Notes under the pieces: generated by a model
What the model saw: the letters and a program-made list of their open reading frames with translations, nothing else
Databases searched by the model: none
What the model was told of the DNA's origin: nothing
Assembly: GCF_030161635.1 (NCBI RefSeq)
Contig: NZ_BSUO01000001.1
Coordinates: 3,825,199-3,889,198 of the forward strand
Length of the DNA: 64,000 bases
DNA from: Mobilicoccus caccae
GTDB taxonomy: Bacteria; Actinomycetota; Actinomycetes; Actinomycetales; Dermatophilaceae
Direction of reading: 5' to 3'
Position numbers and translations under genes: made by a program
In this document: one piece after another, positions 22,520-31,311 of the stretch
How positions within the stretch are numbered: position 1 is the stretch's first letter
How the letters are laid out: every line of letters begins with the position of its first letter

Positions 22520-23687
22520 GTGATCGACGGAATGAGCGCGCTCGGCTGGCCGAGTGAAGGTGCGACGACGTCACCGAGAACTGTGGGCTGGCCTGTCGAC
22601 GGCGGTCATGTTTCACGTGAAACGAAACCAGCGGGAGTCGATCCCGACGCGTCTGTCCCCGTCGACACCGCTCCGGACGTGCGCGACGGGAGCATGACGG
22701 CGTCGTCCGAGCAGACTGGCCCGGACCGTGCTCCAGAGGCACCGGACATGCCGGAGTTGGCCGCCCACGCAGGCGCCGACCCAGAGCAGACGGTCCCCGA
22801 GGGAATGAACGTCGACGGCGCCACCGAGGCCGCCGAGAGTGTGCGCGAGGTCGCCGCGACTCGCCCCAGCGTCCCCCCGCCGCCGGGGGCGCCGTTCCCC
22901 GCCCGTCGCACACCCGGATCTTCACCATCGCCAATCAGAAGGGCGGGGTGGGCAAGACGACGACCGCGGTGAATCTCGCGGCCGCGCTGGCGGCCGGCGG
23001 TTCGACGGTTCTCGTCATCGACACCGACCCTCAGGGCAACGCCAGTACCGCGCTCGGCGTCGACCATCGCGCCGGCATCCCGAGCGTGTACGACGTGCTG
23101 GTCGAGGATGCGCCCCTGGCCGATGTGGTGCATGAATGCCCCGACATCCCCGGGCTCACGTGCGTGCCGGCGACGATCGACCTCGCGGGCGCCGAGATCG
23201 AGCTGGTCTCTTTCGTCGCCCGGGAGATGCGTCTGCAGAGAGCGGTCAACGCCTTCGTCGCGCAGTCGGAGAATCCGCCGGACTACATCCTCATCGACTG
23301 CCCCCGAGCCTCGGGCTGCTCACCATCAACGCCTTCGTGGCCGGCCGTGAGGTCCTCATCCCGATCCAGTGCGAGTACTACGCGCTCGAGGGTCTCTCGA
23401 TGCTCTTGAAGAACATCGAGATGATCCGTCGCCACCTCAACCCCGACATCGACGTGACGACGATCCTGCTCACCATGTACGACGCGCGCACTCGCCTGTC
23501 GTCGCAGGTGGCGGACGAGGTCCGCAGCCACTTCCCCGATCAGGTCCTCCGCGCCACCGTGCCCCGTTCGGTGCGCGTGTCGGAGGCGCCGAGTCACGGG
23601 CAGACCGTGATCTCCTATGACCCTGCGAGTACGGGTGCGCTGGCGTACTGCCGAGCGGCCGCCGAGTTGGCTGCGCGCGGGGCATGA
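22520..23687 (+). CDS. parA: Chromosome partitioning ATPase ParA (two apparent single-base deletions)
   Basis: This Walker-type ATPase moves ParB-parS complexes. The GTG at 22520 follows GAAGGA by eight bases. A long N-terminal extension of about 125 residues, Pro/Ala/Glu-rich, precedes FTIANQKGGVGKTTTAVNLA (deviant Walker A). Further motifs are VLVIDTDPQGNASTALG and DYILIDCPPSLGLLTINAF. The frame breaks at C-runs 22897-22900 and 23301-23305. One base at each restores PFPRPSHTRIFTI and CPPSLGLLT, giving 389 residues. A parS site lies inside the N-terminal coding region. parB follows 30 bases downstream. A shorter start is possible. Confidence 0.92.
22609..22624. promoter_or_regulatory. parS: parS site 1
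   Basis: TGTTTCACGTGAAACG matches the 16-base parS consensus TGTTTCACGTGAAACA at 15 positions. It is inside the 5' part of parA, so it may also link ParB binding to parA expression. Confidence 0.93.
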
Positions 23688-23717
23688 CAACGATGATGGA
23701 CACGAGAGGAACCGACG

Positions 23718-24755
23718 GTGGCTGAACGCAGGCGTGGATTGGGTCGAGGGCTGGGGGCACTGATCCCGGATGCTCCGGATCCGACGACCCGCCCGAGGGA
23801 CATGTTCTTCACCCAGGCTGTTTCACGTGAAACAGATGCGTCCGCTGCGCCGGAGGGTCGGAACAGTGGCGACACCGACGTCACGACCGAATCTGCGTCG
23901 ACGGCAGGTTTGGAGTCGGTTCCCGGGGCGACGTTCGCTCATGTCGGTGTCGATGACATCGCCCCCAACTCCCGTCAGCCACGCGAGGTGTTCGACGAGG
24001 ACGACCTCGCCGAACTCGTCGACAGCATTCGCCAGATCGGTGTGCTGCAGCCGATCGTCGTCCGTCCGATCCGAGAGCCGGCCACGGACGGCCCCCACTA
24101 CGAACTCGTCATGGGCGAGCGTCGGTGGCGGGCCACGCGCCAGGCCGGTCAGAGTGCCATCCCCGCGATCATCCGATCGACGACCGACGACGACATGCTG
24201 CGCGATGCGCTCCTGGAGAACCTGCACCGCAGCCAGCTCAACCCGCTGGAGGAGGCGGCCGCCTACCAGCAGCTGCTCGAGGACTTCGGGTGCACGCACG
24301 AGGACCTGGCGAGCCGATTGGCGCGATCGCGTCCGCAGATCACGAACACGCTGCGTCTGCTGCGACTTCCGCCTCTGGTGGCCCGGCGCCTCGCGGCGGG
24401 TGTCCTGACCGCCGGTCACGCTCGGGCTTTGTTGGCGCTGGAGGACCCGGCGGCCATGGAACGCCTCGCTCAGCGGATCGTGGCCGAGGGGCTGTCGGTG
24501 CGCAGCGTCGAGGAGATCATCGCGATGGGTGAGGCTGGAGCGCCGGCACGCAAGCGGACGGTCCGGCCACGTGAGGCGCACCCGGAACTCGACAGCGTGG
24601 CCGATGCGCTGGCCGATCGGCTCGACACCCGCGTCTCGATCAACATGGGACGTCAGCGGGGAAAGCTCACCGTCGAGTTCGCCTCGGTCGAAGACCTCGG
24701 CCGTATCCTCGACGTGCTCGGCACTCCGGAGAACATCGGGAGCGCCGGCGCCTGA
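23718..24755 (+). CDS. parB: Chromosome partitioning protein ParB (CTPase)
   Basis: This protein has 345 residues. The N-terminal ParA-interacting segment is VAERRRGLGRGLGALIPDAP. The ParB/Srx CTP-binding domain follows (VDDIAPNSRQPREVFDEDDL, ELVMGERRWRATRQAG, then ENLHRSQLNPLEEAAAYQQL). Next is the parS-reading helix-turn-helix (THEDLASRLARSRPQITNTL). A C-terminal dimer domain ends at about VLGTPENIGSAGA. It nucleates on parS sites, one of which lies in its own gene. The start is GTG 23718 behind GAGAGGAACC. Confidence 0.97.
   Translation: MAERRRGLGRGLGALIPDAPDPTTRPRDMFFTQAVSRETDASAAPEGRNSGDTDVTTESASTAGLESVPGATFAHVGVDDIAPNSRQPREVFDEDDLAELVDSIRQIGVLQPIVVRPIREPATDGPHYELVMGERRWRATRQAGQSAIPAIIRSTTDDDMLRDALLENLHRSQLNPLEEAAAYQQLLEDFGCTHEDLASRLARSRPQITNTLRLLRLPPLVARRLAAGVLTAGHARALLALEDPAAMERLAQRIVAEGLSVRSVEEIIAMGEAGAPARKRTVRPREAHPELDSVADALADRLDTRVSINMGRQRGKLTVEFASVEDLGRILDVLGTPENIGSAGA
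23819..23834. promoter_or_regulatory. parS: parS site 2 (perfect)
   Basis: TGTTTCACGTGAAACA is an exact parS palindrome. It lies within the 5' third of parB, about 1.2 kb from site 1. Confidence 0.97.
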
Positions 24756-24775
24756 CGTCGTGACGCAACAGAAGG

Positions 24776-24800
24776 GGGTGCCGGTGAGAATCCGGCACCC
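24776..24800 (+). terminator. intrinsic terminator after parB
   Basis: GGGTGCCGG pairs with CCGGCACCC around a TGAGAAT loop, followed by TTTC. It lies about 20 bases beyond the parB stop. Confidence 0.82.
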
Positions 24801-24899
24801 TTTCGCCGTTCGGTGAGGACGTCTGATCGTTCGCGGGAGTGCGGTGGGGAAGCCGGCCACTGCGGTGACCCGGCACCCTTGCCCGCGCCCGCGTGAACG

Positions 24900-25160
24900 T
24901 CAGTCGCGTGAGGCCTGATCGATGGCCTCCTTGGCCTCGCGCAGGCCGGATCCGGTGCGTTCACGGTGGTGTTTGATCGCCATGATCGCCTTGCCCTCGG
25001 CGATGAGCCGGCGTTCCTCGTCGTCGACCCGGGCGACGAGGTCGAGTTCTCCGGGATCGATCCCCGCGCGATCACAGAGTTGTTCCCCCACGGCCTGCTG
25101 AGTACGGACCGTCTGCTCCAGACGGTCGATCCGCCGACGCATCTCCGTAATGCCGAGCAT
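24900..25160 (-). CDS. small protein with ribosomal L7/L12 C-terminal-like segment
   Basis: This protein has 86 residues. A predicted coiled-coil N-terminus (MLGITEMRRRIDRLEQTVRT) is followed by LVARVDDEERRLIAEGKAIM and IKHHRERTGSGLREAKEAID. The last segment resembles the L7/L12 C-terminal fold motif (K.VRE.TGLGLKEAKD..D). Such short L7/L12-CTD-like proteins are widespread in actinobacteria with no settled function. AGGAGAA precedes the ATG. It is transcribed toward parB and away from the replication genes. Confidence 0.72.
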   Translation of the reverse strand: MLGITEMRRRIDRLEQTVRTQQAVGEQLCDRAGIDPGELDLVARVDDEERRLIAEGKAIMAIKHHRERTGSGLREAKEAIDQASRD

Positions 25161-25240
25161 GGGGTTCTCCTTCTGGTGTCGTTGTCGTCGTCGTTGTTGC
25201 GGATGTCGACCTCGAGGGTGTCATCCCGCGCGAAATGACG

Positions 25241-25274
25241 AACCGCCCCACACCGACGGGCGGTGGGGGCGGTT
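25241..25274 (-). terminator. intrinsic terminator after trxA
   Basis: AACCGCCCC (25241-25249) pairs with GGGGCGGTT (25266-25274). It lies just past the trxA stop on the minus strand. The tail has only short T tracts (GTCATTTCG). Confidence 0.75.
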
Positions 25275-25289
25275 CGATGACGCGGTGGC

Positions 25290-25616
25290 TCAGCCGATGA
25301 AGGGCTCGAGCTCGCGCATGAGCTTGGGCTTGGGCTGTGCGCCGACGATGCTCTTGACGAGCTCGCCGCCCTGGTAGACGTTGAGCGCCGGGATGCCGGT
25401 GATGCCGTAGCGGGCGGTGATCGCCGGGTTCTCGTCGGTGTTGAGCTTGACGATCGTGAGCTTCTCACCGTGCTCGGCGGCGATCTCCTCGAGGATCGGG
25501 GCGATGGCCTTGCAGGGACCGCACCACGGTGCCCAGAAGTCGACGAGCACGGGCTTGTCGCTCTTGAGGACGTCGGCGTCGAACGAGGCGTCGGTGGTCG
25601 AGTTGATGGAGGCCAT
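25290..25616 (-). CDS. trxA: Thioredoxin
   Basis: This is a 108-residue cytoplasmic thioredoxin. The active site is FWAPWCGPCKAIAPIL (CGPC), and the cis-Pro loop is GITGIPALNVYQGGELV. It is a disulfide reductant fed by TrxB, encoded 50 bases upstream on the same strand. The start at 25616 (MASINSTT) follows GAAAGGA. A longer frame has no conserved N-terminus. Confidence 0.97.
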   Translation of the reverse strand: MASINSTTDASFDADVLKSDKPVLVDFWAPWCGPCKAIAPILEEIAAEHGEKLTIVKLNTDENPAITARYGITGIPALNVYQGGELVKSIVGAQPKPKLMRELEPFIG

Positions 25617-25666
25617 GGAGGGTCCTTTCGTCGGGAGGCGGTGTGGAGATCGTCGGGTGTGGCTGA

Positions 25667-26634
25667 TCAGGGAGTCGGCGCGACCGTCTCGGCGTCGAGG
25701 TCGGCGAGATACCTCTCGGCGTCCAAGGATGCCGCACATCCGCTGCCCGCGGCGGTGACGGCCTGCCGGTAGGTGTGGTCGACGAGATCGCCACAGGCGA
25801 AGACTCCGGGCAGGTTGGTCTTGGTGGTGCGCCCCTCGACGAGGACGTAGCCCTCGGAGTCGACGTGCACCTGGTCGCGGACGAGTTCGCTACGCGGGTC
25901 GTGGCCGATGGCGACGAAGACGCCGGTGACATCCAGCCGACGCTCCGCGCCGGTGATCGTGTCGGTCAGGGTGACGCCCTCGACCTTGGCGTCGCCGTGG
26001 ATGGCGCTGACGGCCGAGTTCCACGCGAAGCTGATCTTGGGGTCGTCCTTGGCACGCTCGGCCATGATCTTGGAGGCGCGCAGCTCCTCACGGCGGTGGA
26101 CGACCGTGACCGAGCGGGCGAAGCGGGTGAGGAAGGTGGCCTCCTCCATCGCCGAGTCGCCGCCACCCACGACGACGATGTCCTGGTCGCGGAAGAAGAA
26201 GCCGTCGCAGGTGGCGCACCAGCTGACGCCGTGGCCGGAGAGGCGCTTCTCGTTGTCGATGCCGAGCTCGCGGTAGGCAGAGCCGGTCGCGAGGATGACC
26301 GTGCGTCCGCGGTAGGTGCGGCCCGAGCCGTCGACGACGGTCTTGATCTCGCCGTCCAAGGACATCTCGACGACGTCGTCGGCGATGAGCTGCGCTCGAA
26401 CCGCTCGGCCTGCGCCTTCATGTTGTCCATGAGGTCGGGGCCCATGATGCCGTCGGGAAAACCGGGGAAGTTCTCGACGTCGGTGGTGTTGATGAGGGCA
26501 CCGCCGGCGGTGATGGAACCGGTGAGGACGACGGGAGACAGACCTGCGCGGGCCGCGTAGACGGCGGCGGTGTAGCCGGCGGGGCCGGAGCCGACGATGA
26601 GGACGTCGTGCAGTTCCGTGTTCTCGGAGCTCAC
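25667..26634 (-). CDS. trxB: Thioredoxin reductase (one apparent single-base deletion)
   Basis: This is an NADPH-dependent FAD enzyme of 322 residues. It has FAD motif [20 protein letters not shown], redox pair CATC in [25 protein letters not shown] motif [15 protein letters not shown] and C-terminal [20 protein letters not shown]. The frame breaks near 26396-26398. One extra base (plus-strand C) gives [20 protein letters not shown] and a total length divisible by three. The start is GTG 26634 behind AAGGGAA. It is probably transcribed with trxA. Confidence 0.94.
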
Positions 26635-26752
26635 AGGGGATTCCCTTCGTACGTGTCAGGTGGTGTTCGCGGCTCGATCGCAGCGCTGGGGAGCCGTGCC
26701 GAAGGTGTCAACCACGCCGATCTCCCGGATGTTCCACCGCGCGCGGGGCCGG

Positions 26753-27541
26753 TCAGCGGAATCGGTAGGGCCCGGCGAGGGGGTCGGTGGACTTGCGACC
26801 GCAGGTGTCGGGCACGACGGCGAGGGTGCGCGTCGTGCTGCCCTCCACGGGTCCGCCGACGAGGATGAGTGCGGACCGGCCGTTGTAGGTGGCGACGTCG
26901 ACGGTCGCGGTGGAGCCGAGCAGGGAGAGTTCGCGCAGACAGTTCTCGATGCTCTCGCGCGACGTGCCACGCGGCAGAGCCGTCTTCGTGGCGTCGGCAC
27001 CACCGGTGCTGCTGCCCATGAGGGTCTGGGCCTGCTCGGTGAGGTGGCCGCGACGGTAGTCGGTGCCGGAGCTGATGATCGTCAGGCCCGCCGCCGGCGC
27101 TCCCGCCTGCGCGGAGGGCGTCCGTCCGCCTGGCGCTGCCGGGGACGGCGCCACGACACCGAGCGGGGCTGCGGCGCCGTCGGTCACGGTCGCCGTGGGT
27201 TCTACGGCGGCGAGTTCGGCCCGGGCCAATCCGAGACCCGCCTCGGCCTGCCGGGCGACGACGGAGGCCACGCCGGGGACGATCGTGGCGACGACCGCGA
27301 CCGTCGCGACGACGGTGACCACCGCGACCATGGCCAGACGGCGGGGAAGGACGCTGCGGCGGGGTCGTCCGAGGGCGGGATCGAAGCGGCAGAGGTCGTC
27401 GTCGCGGCGGTGACGGCGTTCCTCCTCCAGACTGGCCGAGATGCGCGAGACGAGATCGTCGGACATCGGGTGTGGATCCGACATGCCGGACAACAGACGG
27501 CGGATGTCCGTCGGGTCCTCGTCCTTGCGTTCTGAGGTCAC
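26753..27541 (-). CDS. anti-sigma-factor-like single-pass membrane protein
   Basis: This protein has 262 residues. The N-terminal cytoplasmic region (DPTDIRRLLSGMSDPHPMSD DLVSRISASLEEERR) resembles that of the SigM anti-sigma protein in the same place in mycobacteria (Rv3912 type). One membrane helix follows (LAMVAVVTVVATVAVVATIV), then an extracytoplasmic Ala/Thr/Pro-rich part and a folded domain with two Cys (ENCLRELSL, VVPDTCGRKS). The start is GTG 27541 behind GAGGACC. The expected sigM gene is absent next to it. Function is inferred from position and topology only. Confidence 0.6.
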   Translation of the reverse strand: MTSERKDEDPTDIRRLLSGMSDPHPMSDDLVSRISASLEEERRHRRDDDLCRFDPALGRPRRSVLPRRLAMVAVVTVVATVAVVATIVPGVASVVARQAEAGLGLARAELAAVEPTATVTDGAAAPLGVVAPSPAAPGGRTPSAQAGAPAAGLTIISSGTDYRRGHLTEQAQTLMGSSTGGADATKTALPRGTSRESIENCLRELSLLGSTATVDVATYNGRSALILVGGPVEGSTTRTLAVVPDTCGRKSTDPLAGPYRFR

Positions 27542-27702
27542 ATCGGTCCTCGTGGTCGGCCTGTAGGAGTGGTCGGGGCGTGCTGCACGGCCCCACGCAC
27601 GATCAGACGAGTGAGGACGGGAGGAAAGTTCCCTCCGATGACGTGCCCTCGGCCCCGTTCGGCGCCACGGCGAACCGGGGAGCGCGCCGGTGGAGCCGCA
27701 GA

Positions 27703-29454
27703 TCAGCGTGCCGTGACCTCGGAGACGATGGCACGGAAGCGGTTGTCGTTCTCCTGCATGGCCTTGGTGACCCACACGATGACGTAGCGCGCACTCTCAC
27801 GCGCGTCCTCGGGCACCTCGGCCTCCTGGCTGCCGGTGGCGCCGGTGTACTTGCCGACCTCGGTCGCGTCGTCGATGGACCGGTTGGCCGAGACGTAGAC
27901 GGTGGCGTCCTGCGCCCGCTCGCCCAATACGACCGAGATCGTCGAGGGCTTGGTGTTCTCCGGGAGTTCGAGGGCGATGCCGACGCCGCTCTTCTGCCCC
28001 TGGAAGTCGGCGGCCTTGTACCCCTCGGACTGCCAGTAGGTGGACGTGTCACCGTCGTAGGCCCGGTCCGCGGCGCCGTCGTTCTCGCGTCCGTCGCCCT
28101 CGGGGTCGAGGGTGCGGGCGCCGACGAAGGCGATGGCCTCGGAGGCGGGGCTCTGGGCCGTCCCGCTCTGCGCCGGGGCCGTGGTCTCACCGCGGGGCGT
28201 GCCGGTCGGTGCCGGGGTGCGGGTGGCGGTGGGCGTGACGGCGGTGTTCATGTCGCGGACGGCGCCCATGAGCTGGTTGAACGCGAAGACCGAGGCGACG
28301 AGGACGAGGGCTGCGACCACGGCGAGCACGATCTTGGCGTACCGCCCCTCCTTCTCCACGGGTGCGGCGACCAGGGGTGCCGGTGGCTCGAGCGGCCCTG
28401 ATGAGCTCTCGAGCGCCTCGGGCACGTCGAGGAAGCCGGGGTCGCGACGGCGTGCGGCGATCTCGCGGCGTTCCTCCGCGGCCTGCGCGGCCTTGTTGTG
28501 GGCGCGCTGTTCGCGATGGCTCGGCTTGTGGGGCTGGGGGCGGGTGGGTCGAGGCGCGCGAGGAGGCGCGGCCGCAGCGGAAGAGGCTCCGGCGCCCGCC
28601 GCGGCAGCCGTCGCCCCGGGGCGGACCCGCGGGATCTGCTCGGTGGGAGGTGCGGCCGCCGCCTTGGGCGCGACGTGCCTGACCAGCGTGTGTGACCACG
28701 GGCCGAGGCGGCCGGCGACCTCACCGGGGGTCGTCGGTGCCGACGAGCGGGTGGAGGGCCGCGAGAAGGTGTCGGTGCACAGGGTGTCGAGGTCGGGCAG
28801 GACCGCCACCGCGATCTCCGAGGGCGGGACGACGGCTCCCGCGACGCGCGGTGCGGCCTCCAGCCCGGGGACGGCCGAGCGCAGGGGCCAGCGGGTCGTC
28901 ATCGTGGCGTAGAGCAGCGCGACCACCCCGAGGGCGTCGATGCGCTGGGCTTCGGCGCTGTCGGGGACGGGGGTGCCCTCCACGGCGGCAGCGGTGGACA
29001 GGCCGGCGATCTTGATGAGCCCCGCCTTGGTGCGGCGCACGGCGTGGGGGGTGATGTGCAGGTGGTGCAGGCCCTCGCGGGCGGCGACGTCGAGGGCGCT
29101 CGCGACCTCACCGGCGATGCGCCGGGCCTCCTCGGGCGGCAGCGGCCCGGTGGTGAGCAGGTCGGTGATGCTCGTGGACTCCGACAGCGACTCCTCGACG
29201 ACCCACGCGATCTCACCGCGGGATCCGACGTCGAGGACCCGCACGAGGCGGTGGTCGTTGACCGAGGCCGTGAGGCGCGCCGCCTCCAGCAACGGGTCGG
29301 CGTGGGGGTCCGAGACCGGCAGGACCGTGACGGAGACCTCACGGCCGAGGGTGCTGTCGGTGGCGGCCCAGACCTCGATGGCTCCGAGCGTCGCACGTCG
29401 CTGACGCAGGGCATACCGGCTCGCCACGAGCCGACCGGTTCCGACCCCCTGCAC
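27703..29454 (-). CDS. MurJ-linked pseudokinase membrane protein
   Basis: This protein has 583 residues. A kinase-like N-terminal domain (VASRYALRQRRATLGAIEVW to about residue 260) lacks the HRD and DFG motifs: HHLHITPHAV stands where the catalytic loop should be, so it is a pseudokinase. A long Ala/Pro/Arg-rich linker, one membrane helix (ILAVVAALVLVASVFAFNQL-like) and an extracellular discoidin-like domain (DGDTSTYWQSEGYKAADF, ARYVIVWVTKAM) follow. In mycobacteria the equivalent pseudokinase is fused to MurJ and recruits FhaA. Here it is a separate gene 109 bases from murJ. The start is GTG 29454 after GGGGAG. Confidence 0.85.
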   Translation of the reverse strand: MQGVGTGRLVASRYALRQRRATLGAIEVWAATDSTLGREVSVTVLPVSDPHADPLLEAARLTASVNDHRLVRVLDVGSRGEIAWVVEESLSESTSITDLLTTGPLPPEEARRIAGEVASALDVAAREGLHHLHITPHAVRRTKAGLIKIAGLSTAAAVEGTPVPDSAEAQRIDALGVVALLYATMTTRWPLRSAVPGLEAAPRVAGAVVPPSEIAVAVLPDLDTLCTDTFSRPSTRSSAPTTPGEVAGRLGPWSHTLVRHVAPKAAAAPPTEQIPRVRPGATAAAAGAGASSAAAAPPRAPRPTRPQPHKPSHREQRAHNKAAQAAEERREIAARRRDPGFLDVPEALESSSGPLEPPAPLVAAPVEKEGRYAKIVLAVVAALVLVASVFAFNQLMGAVRDMNTAVTPTATRTPAPTGTPRGETTAPAQSGTAQSPASEAIAFVGARTLDPEGDGRENDGAADRAYDGDTSTYWQSEGYKAADFQGQKSGVGIALELPENTKPSTISVVLGERAQDATVYVSANRSIDDATEVGKYTGATGSQEAEVPEDARESARYVIVWVTKAMQENDNRFRAIVSEVTAR

Positions 29455-29563
29455 GCGAACTCCCCTCTCCAGACGACGGTTTCGGACCGAAGTCTTCGAG
29501 GTCCCGGTCCGATCGTGGGCGCCTGCCGATCGGGTGTGATCGAGCGCCCGGCTCTGAAGAAGT

Positions 29564-31213
29564 CTAAGCGTCGGAGCGTGAACCGGGTGACACGCCGCGC
29601 AGGCGACGGAGGATCGGACCCGTGAACTCCTCGACCTCGGAGATGCGCATCCGTCGGGAGGCGAGCAGGTAGAGGGCGACGAAGATGCCCCCACCGACGA
29701 CCAGCGCGAGCCAGGATCCGAGATACATCCCGCCGGAAGGGCCGGGCAGGTACGGGCCGAGGAGGTGCCGCAGCGGGAGGGCGACGGCGGCCGTGACGGC
29801 GGCGGCGGGCAGGGTGGCGACGAAGGACCGCACCCACGTGCGCACCGCCACGTGCAGGTCGAGACCGCCGAGCCGGCCACGGAGCCAGGCGACGGCGATC
29901 CCGGCGGCGACGATGTTGCTCACGGCCTGGGCTCCGGCGACGGCGACCGCCCGGTACTCCGAGGTGATGAGGTAGGAGGCGAGCCCCAGGACGACGAACA
30001 CGCCGGAGTTGACGATCTGCAGCCAGAACGGGGTCTTGGCGTCCTCGTAGGCGTAGAAGGCCCGCTGCGCGACGTAGAACGCGCCGTAGGCGGGGAGACC
30101 GACGAGCATCGCCATCGTCACGTACCCCAGGGCGTTGGCCGTCTCGATGGAGGTTCCGAGGAAGATCGCCGTGGTCAGCGAGGTGCCGAGGACGAGGCCG
30201 CCGACCATGACCGGGATGACGGTGGCGCCGACGATGCCGAGACCGTGCTCGACGTCGCCCCGCACGGCGGGCGTGTCGTCGCCGGCCGCGGCCCGGGACA
30301 TCGAGGTGAACAGGGCGGTGACCACGGAGACCGTGATGAGGCCGTGCGGGGTCATGAACAGCATGAACGCACTGTCGTAGGCGAGCTTGCCGCTGTCGCC
30401 GTTGTCGACCGAGGTGAGCACCCGCGACTGGATGACGAGCGCCACCTGGGAGACGACGAGGGCGGCGAAGGTCCACATGGCCACCCGGCTCGCGCTGCCG
30501 AGTCCGACTCCGCGCCAGCCGAATCGCGGGCGGTAGCGGAAGCCACCACGCCACAGCGGGACGAGAAGCACGAGCGCCTGGAGCGCCACACCGACCGTGA
30601 GGGAGCCGGCGAGCAGCGCGATCATCGGCGGCGTGAACTGGGCGGGATCGCCCAGACGGCTGCCGTACATGCCGATGAACGAGCCCAGCCCGACGATCCA
30701 CACGACGTTGCACAGCACCGGCGCCCACGAATACCAACCGAAGGCCTCGCGGGCGTTGAGGACCTGGCCGAGGATCGCGTAGAGGCCGTAGAAGAAGACG
30801 GCCGGCATGGCGATGAACGCGAAGGCGACGGCGAGATCGTGACCGCTGCGGGGGAATCCGCCGTCGGAGAAGACGCGGACGAGCACCGGCACGAGCGGGA
30901 CGCAGACGGCCGTGATGACCCCGAGACCGACCAGCGCGAGGGTCAGCAGGCGGTCGATGAAGTCGGAGCCGCCGTCCTCGTGTCGCATGGCCTTGGAGAT
31001 CTGGGGCACGAGGACGGCGTTGATGGCGCCACCGGCCAGGAGCAGGAAGACCGTGTTGGGCAGGGTGTTCGCCACACTCCACGCGTCGCCGGCGATGGAG
31101 CGCCCGAAGATCAGGACGATGAGGGCCTGTCGGACGACGCCGAGGATGCGGGAGACGAAGCTCCCGGCGGCCATGACCGCGCTGTTGCGCGCCAGGCTGC
31201 GGGTGGTGGTCAT
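29564..31213 (-). CDS. murJ: Lipid II flippase MurJ (MviN)
   Basis: This is a 549-residue integral membrane protein with about 14 helices. It starts MTTTRSLARNSAVMAAGSFV and SRILGVVRQALIV. MATE-like helices continue with the family region SVANTLPNTVFLLLAGGAINAVLVPQ. Further hydrophobic blocks lie at LVVSQVALVIQSRVL, ATVIPVMVGGLVLGTSL and WLALVVGGGIFVALYLLASR. It exports lipid-linked peptidoglycan precursor across the membrane. The start at 31213 is chosen at the conserved LARNS segment. Neighbours DUF6049 and the pseudokinase are the standard actinobacterial context. Confidence 0.94.
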   Translation of the reverse strand: MTTTRSLARNSAVMAAGSFVSRILGVVRQALIVLIFGRSIAGDAWSVANTLPNTVFLLLAGGAINAVLVPQISKAMRHEDGGSDFIDRLLTLALVGLGVITAVCVPLVPVLVRVFSDGGFPRSGHDLAVAFAFIAMPAVFFYGLYAILGQVLNAREAFGWYSWAPVLCNVVWIVGLGSFIGMYGSRLGDPAQFTPPMIALLAGSLTVGVALQALVLLVPLWRGGFRYRPRFGWRGVGLGSASRVAMWTFAALVVSQVALVIQSRVLTSVDNGDSGKLAYDSAFMLFMTPHGLITVSVVTALFTSMSRAAAGDDTPAVRGDVEHGLGIVGATVIPVMVGGLVLGTSLTTAIFLGTSIETANALGYVTMAMLVGLPAYGAFYVAQRAFYAYEDAKTPFWLQIVNSGVFVVLGLASYLITSEYRAVAVAGAQAVSNIVAAGIAVAWLRGRLGGLDLHVAVRTWVRSFVATLPAAAVTAAVALPLRHLLGPYLPGPSGGMYLGSWLALVVGGGIFVALYLLASRRMRISEVEEFTGPILRRLRGVSPGSRSDA

Positions 31214-31311
31214 CGGGGGTCCCGTCTTGTCGAGGTGCCGACCGGCCGGTCGCTGGTCATCGTAGTGACCGGCTCCGGTGTGCGGTGGCCCGTGTCGCAC
31301 TGTCGGGCGGG

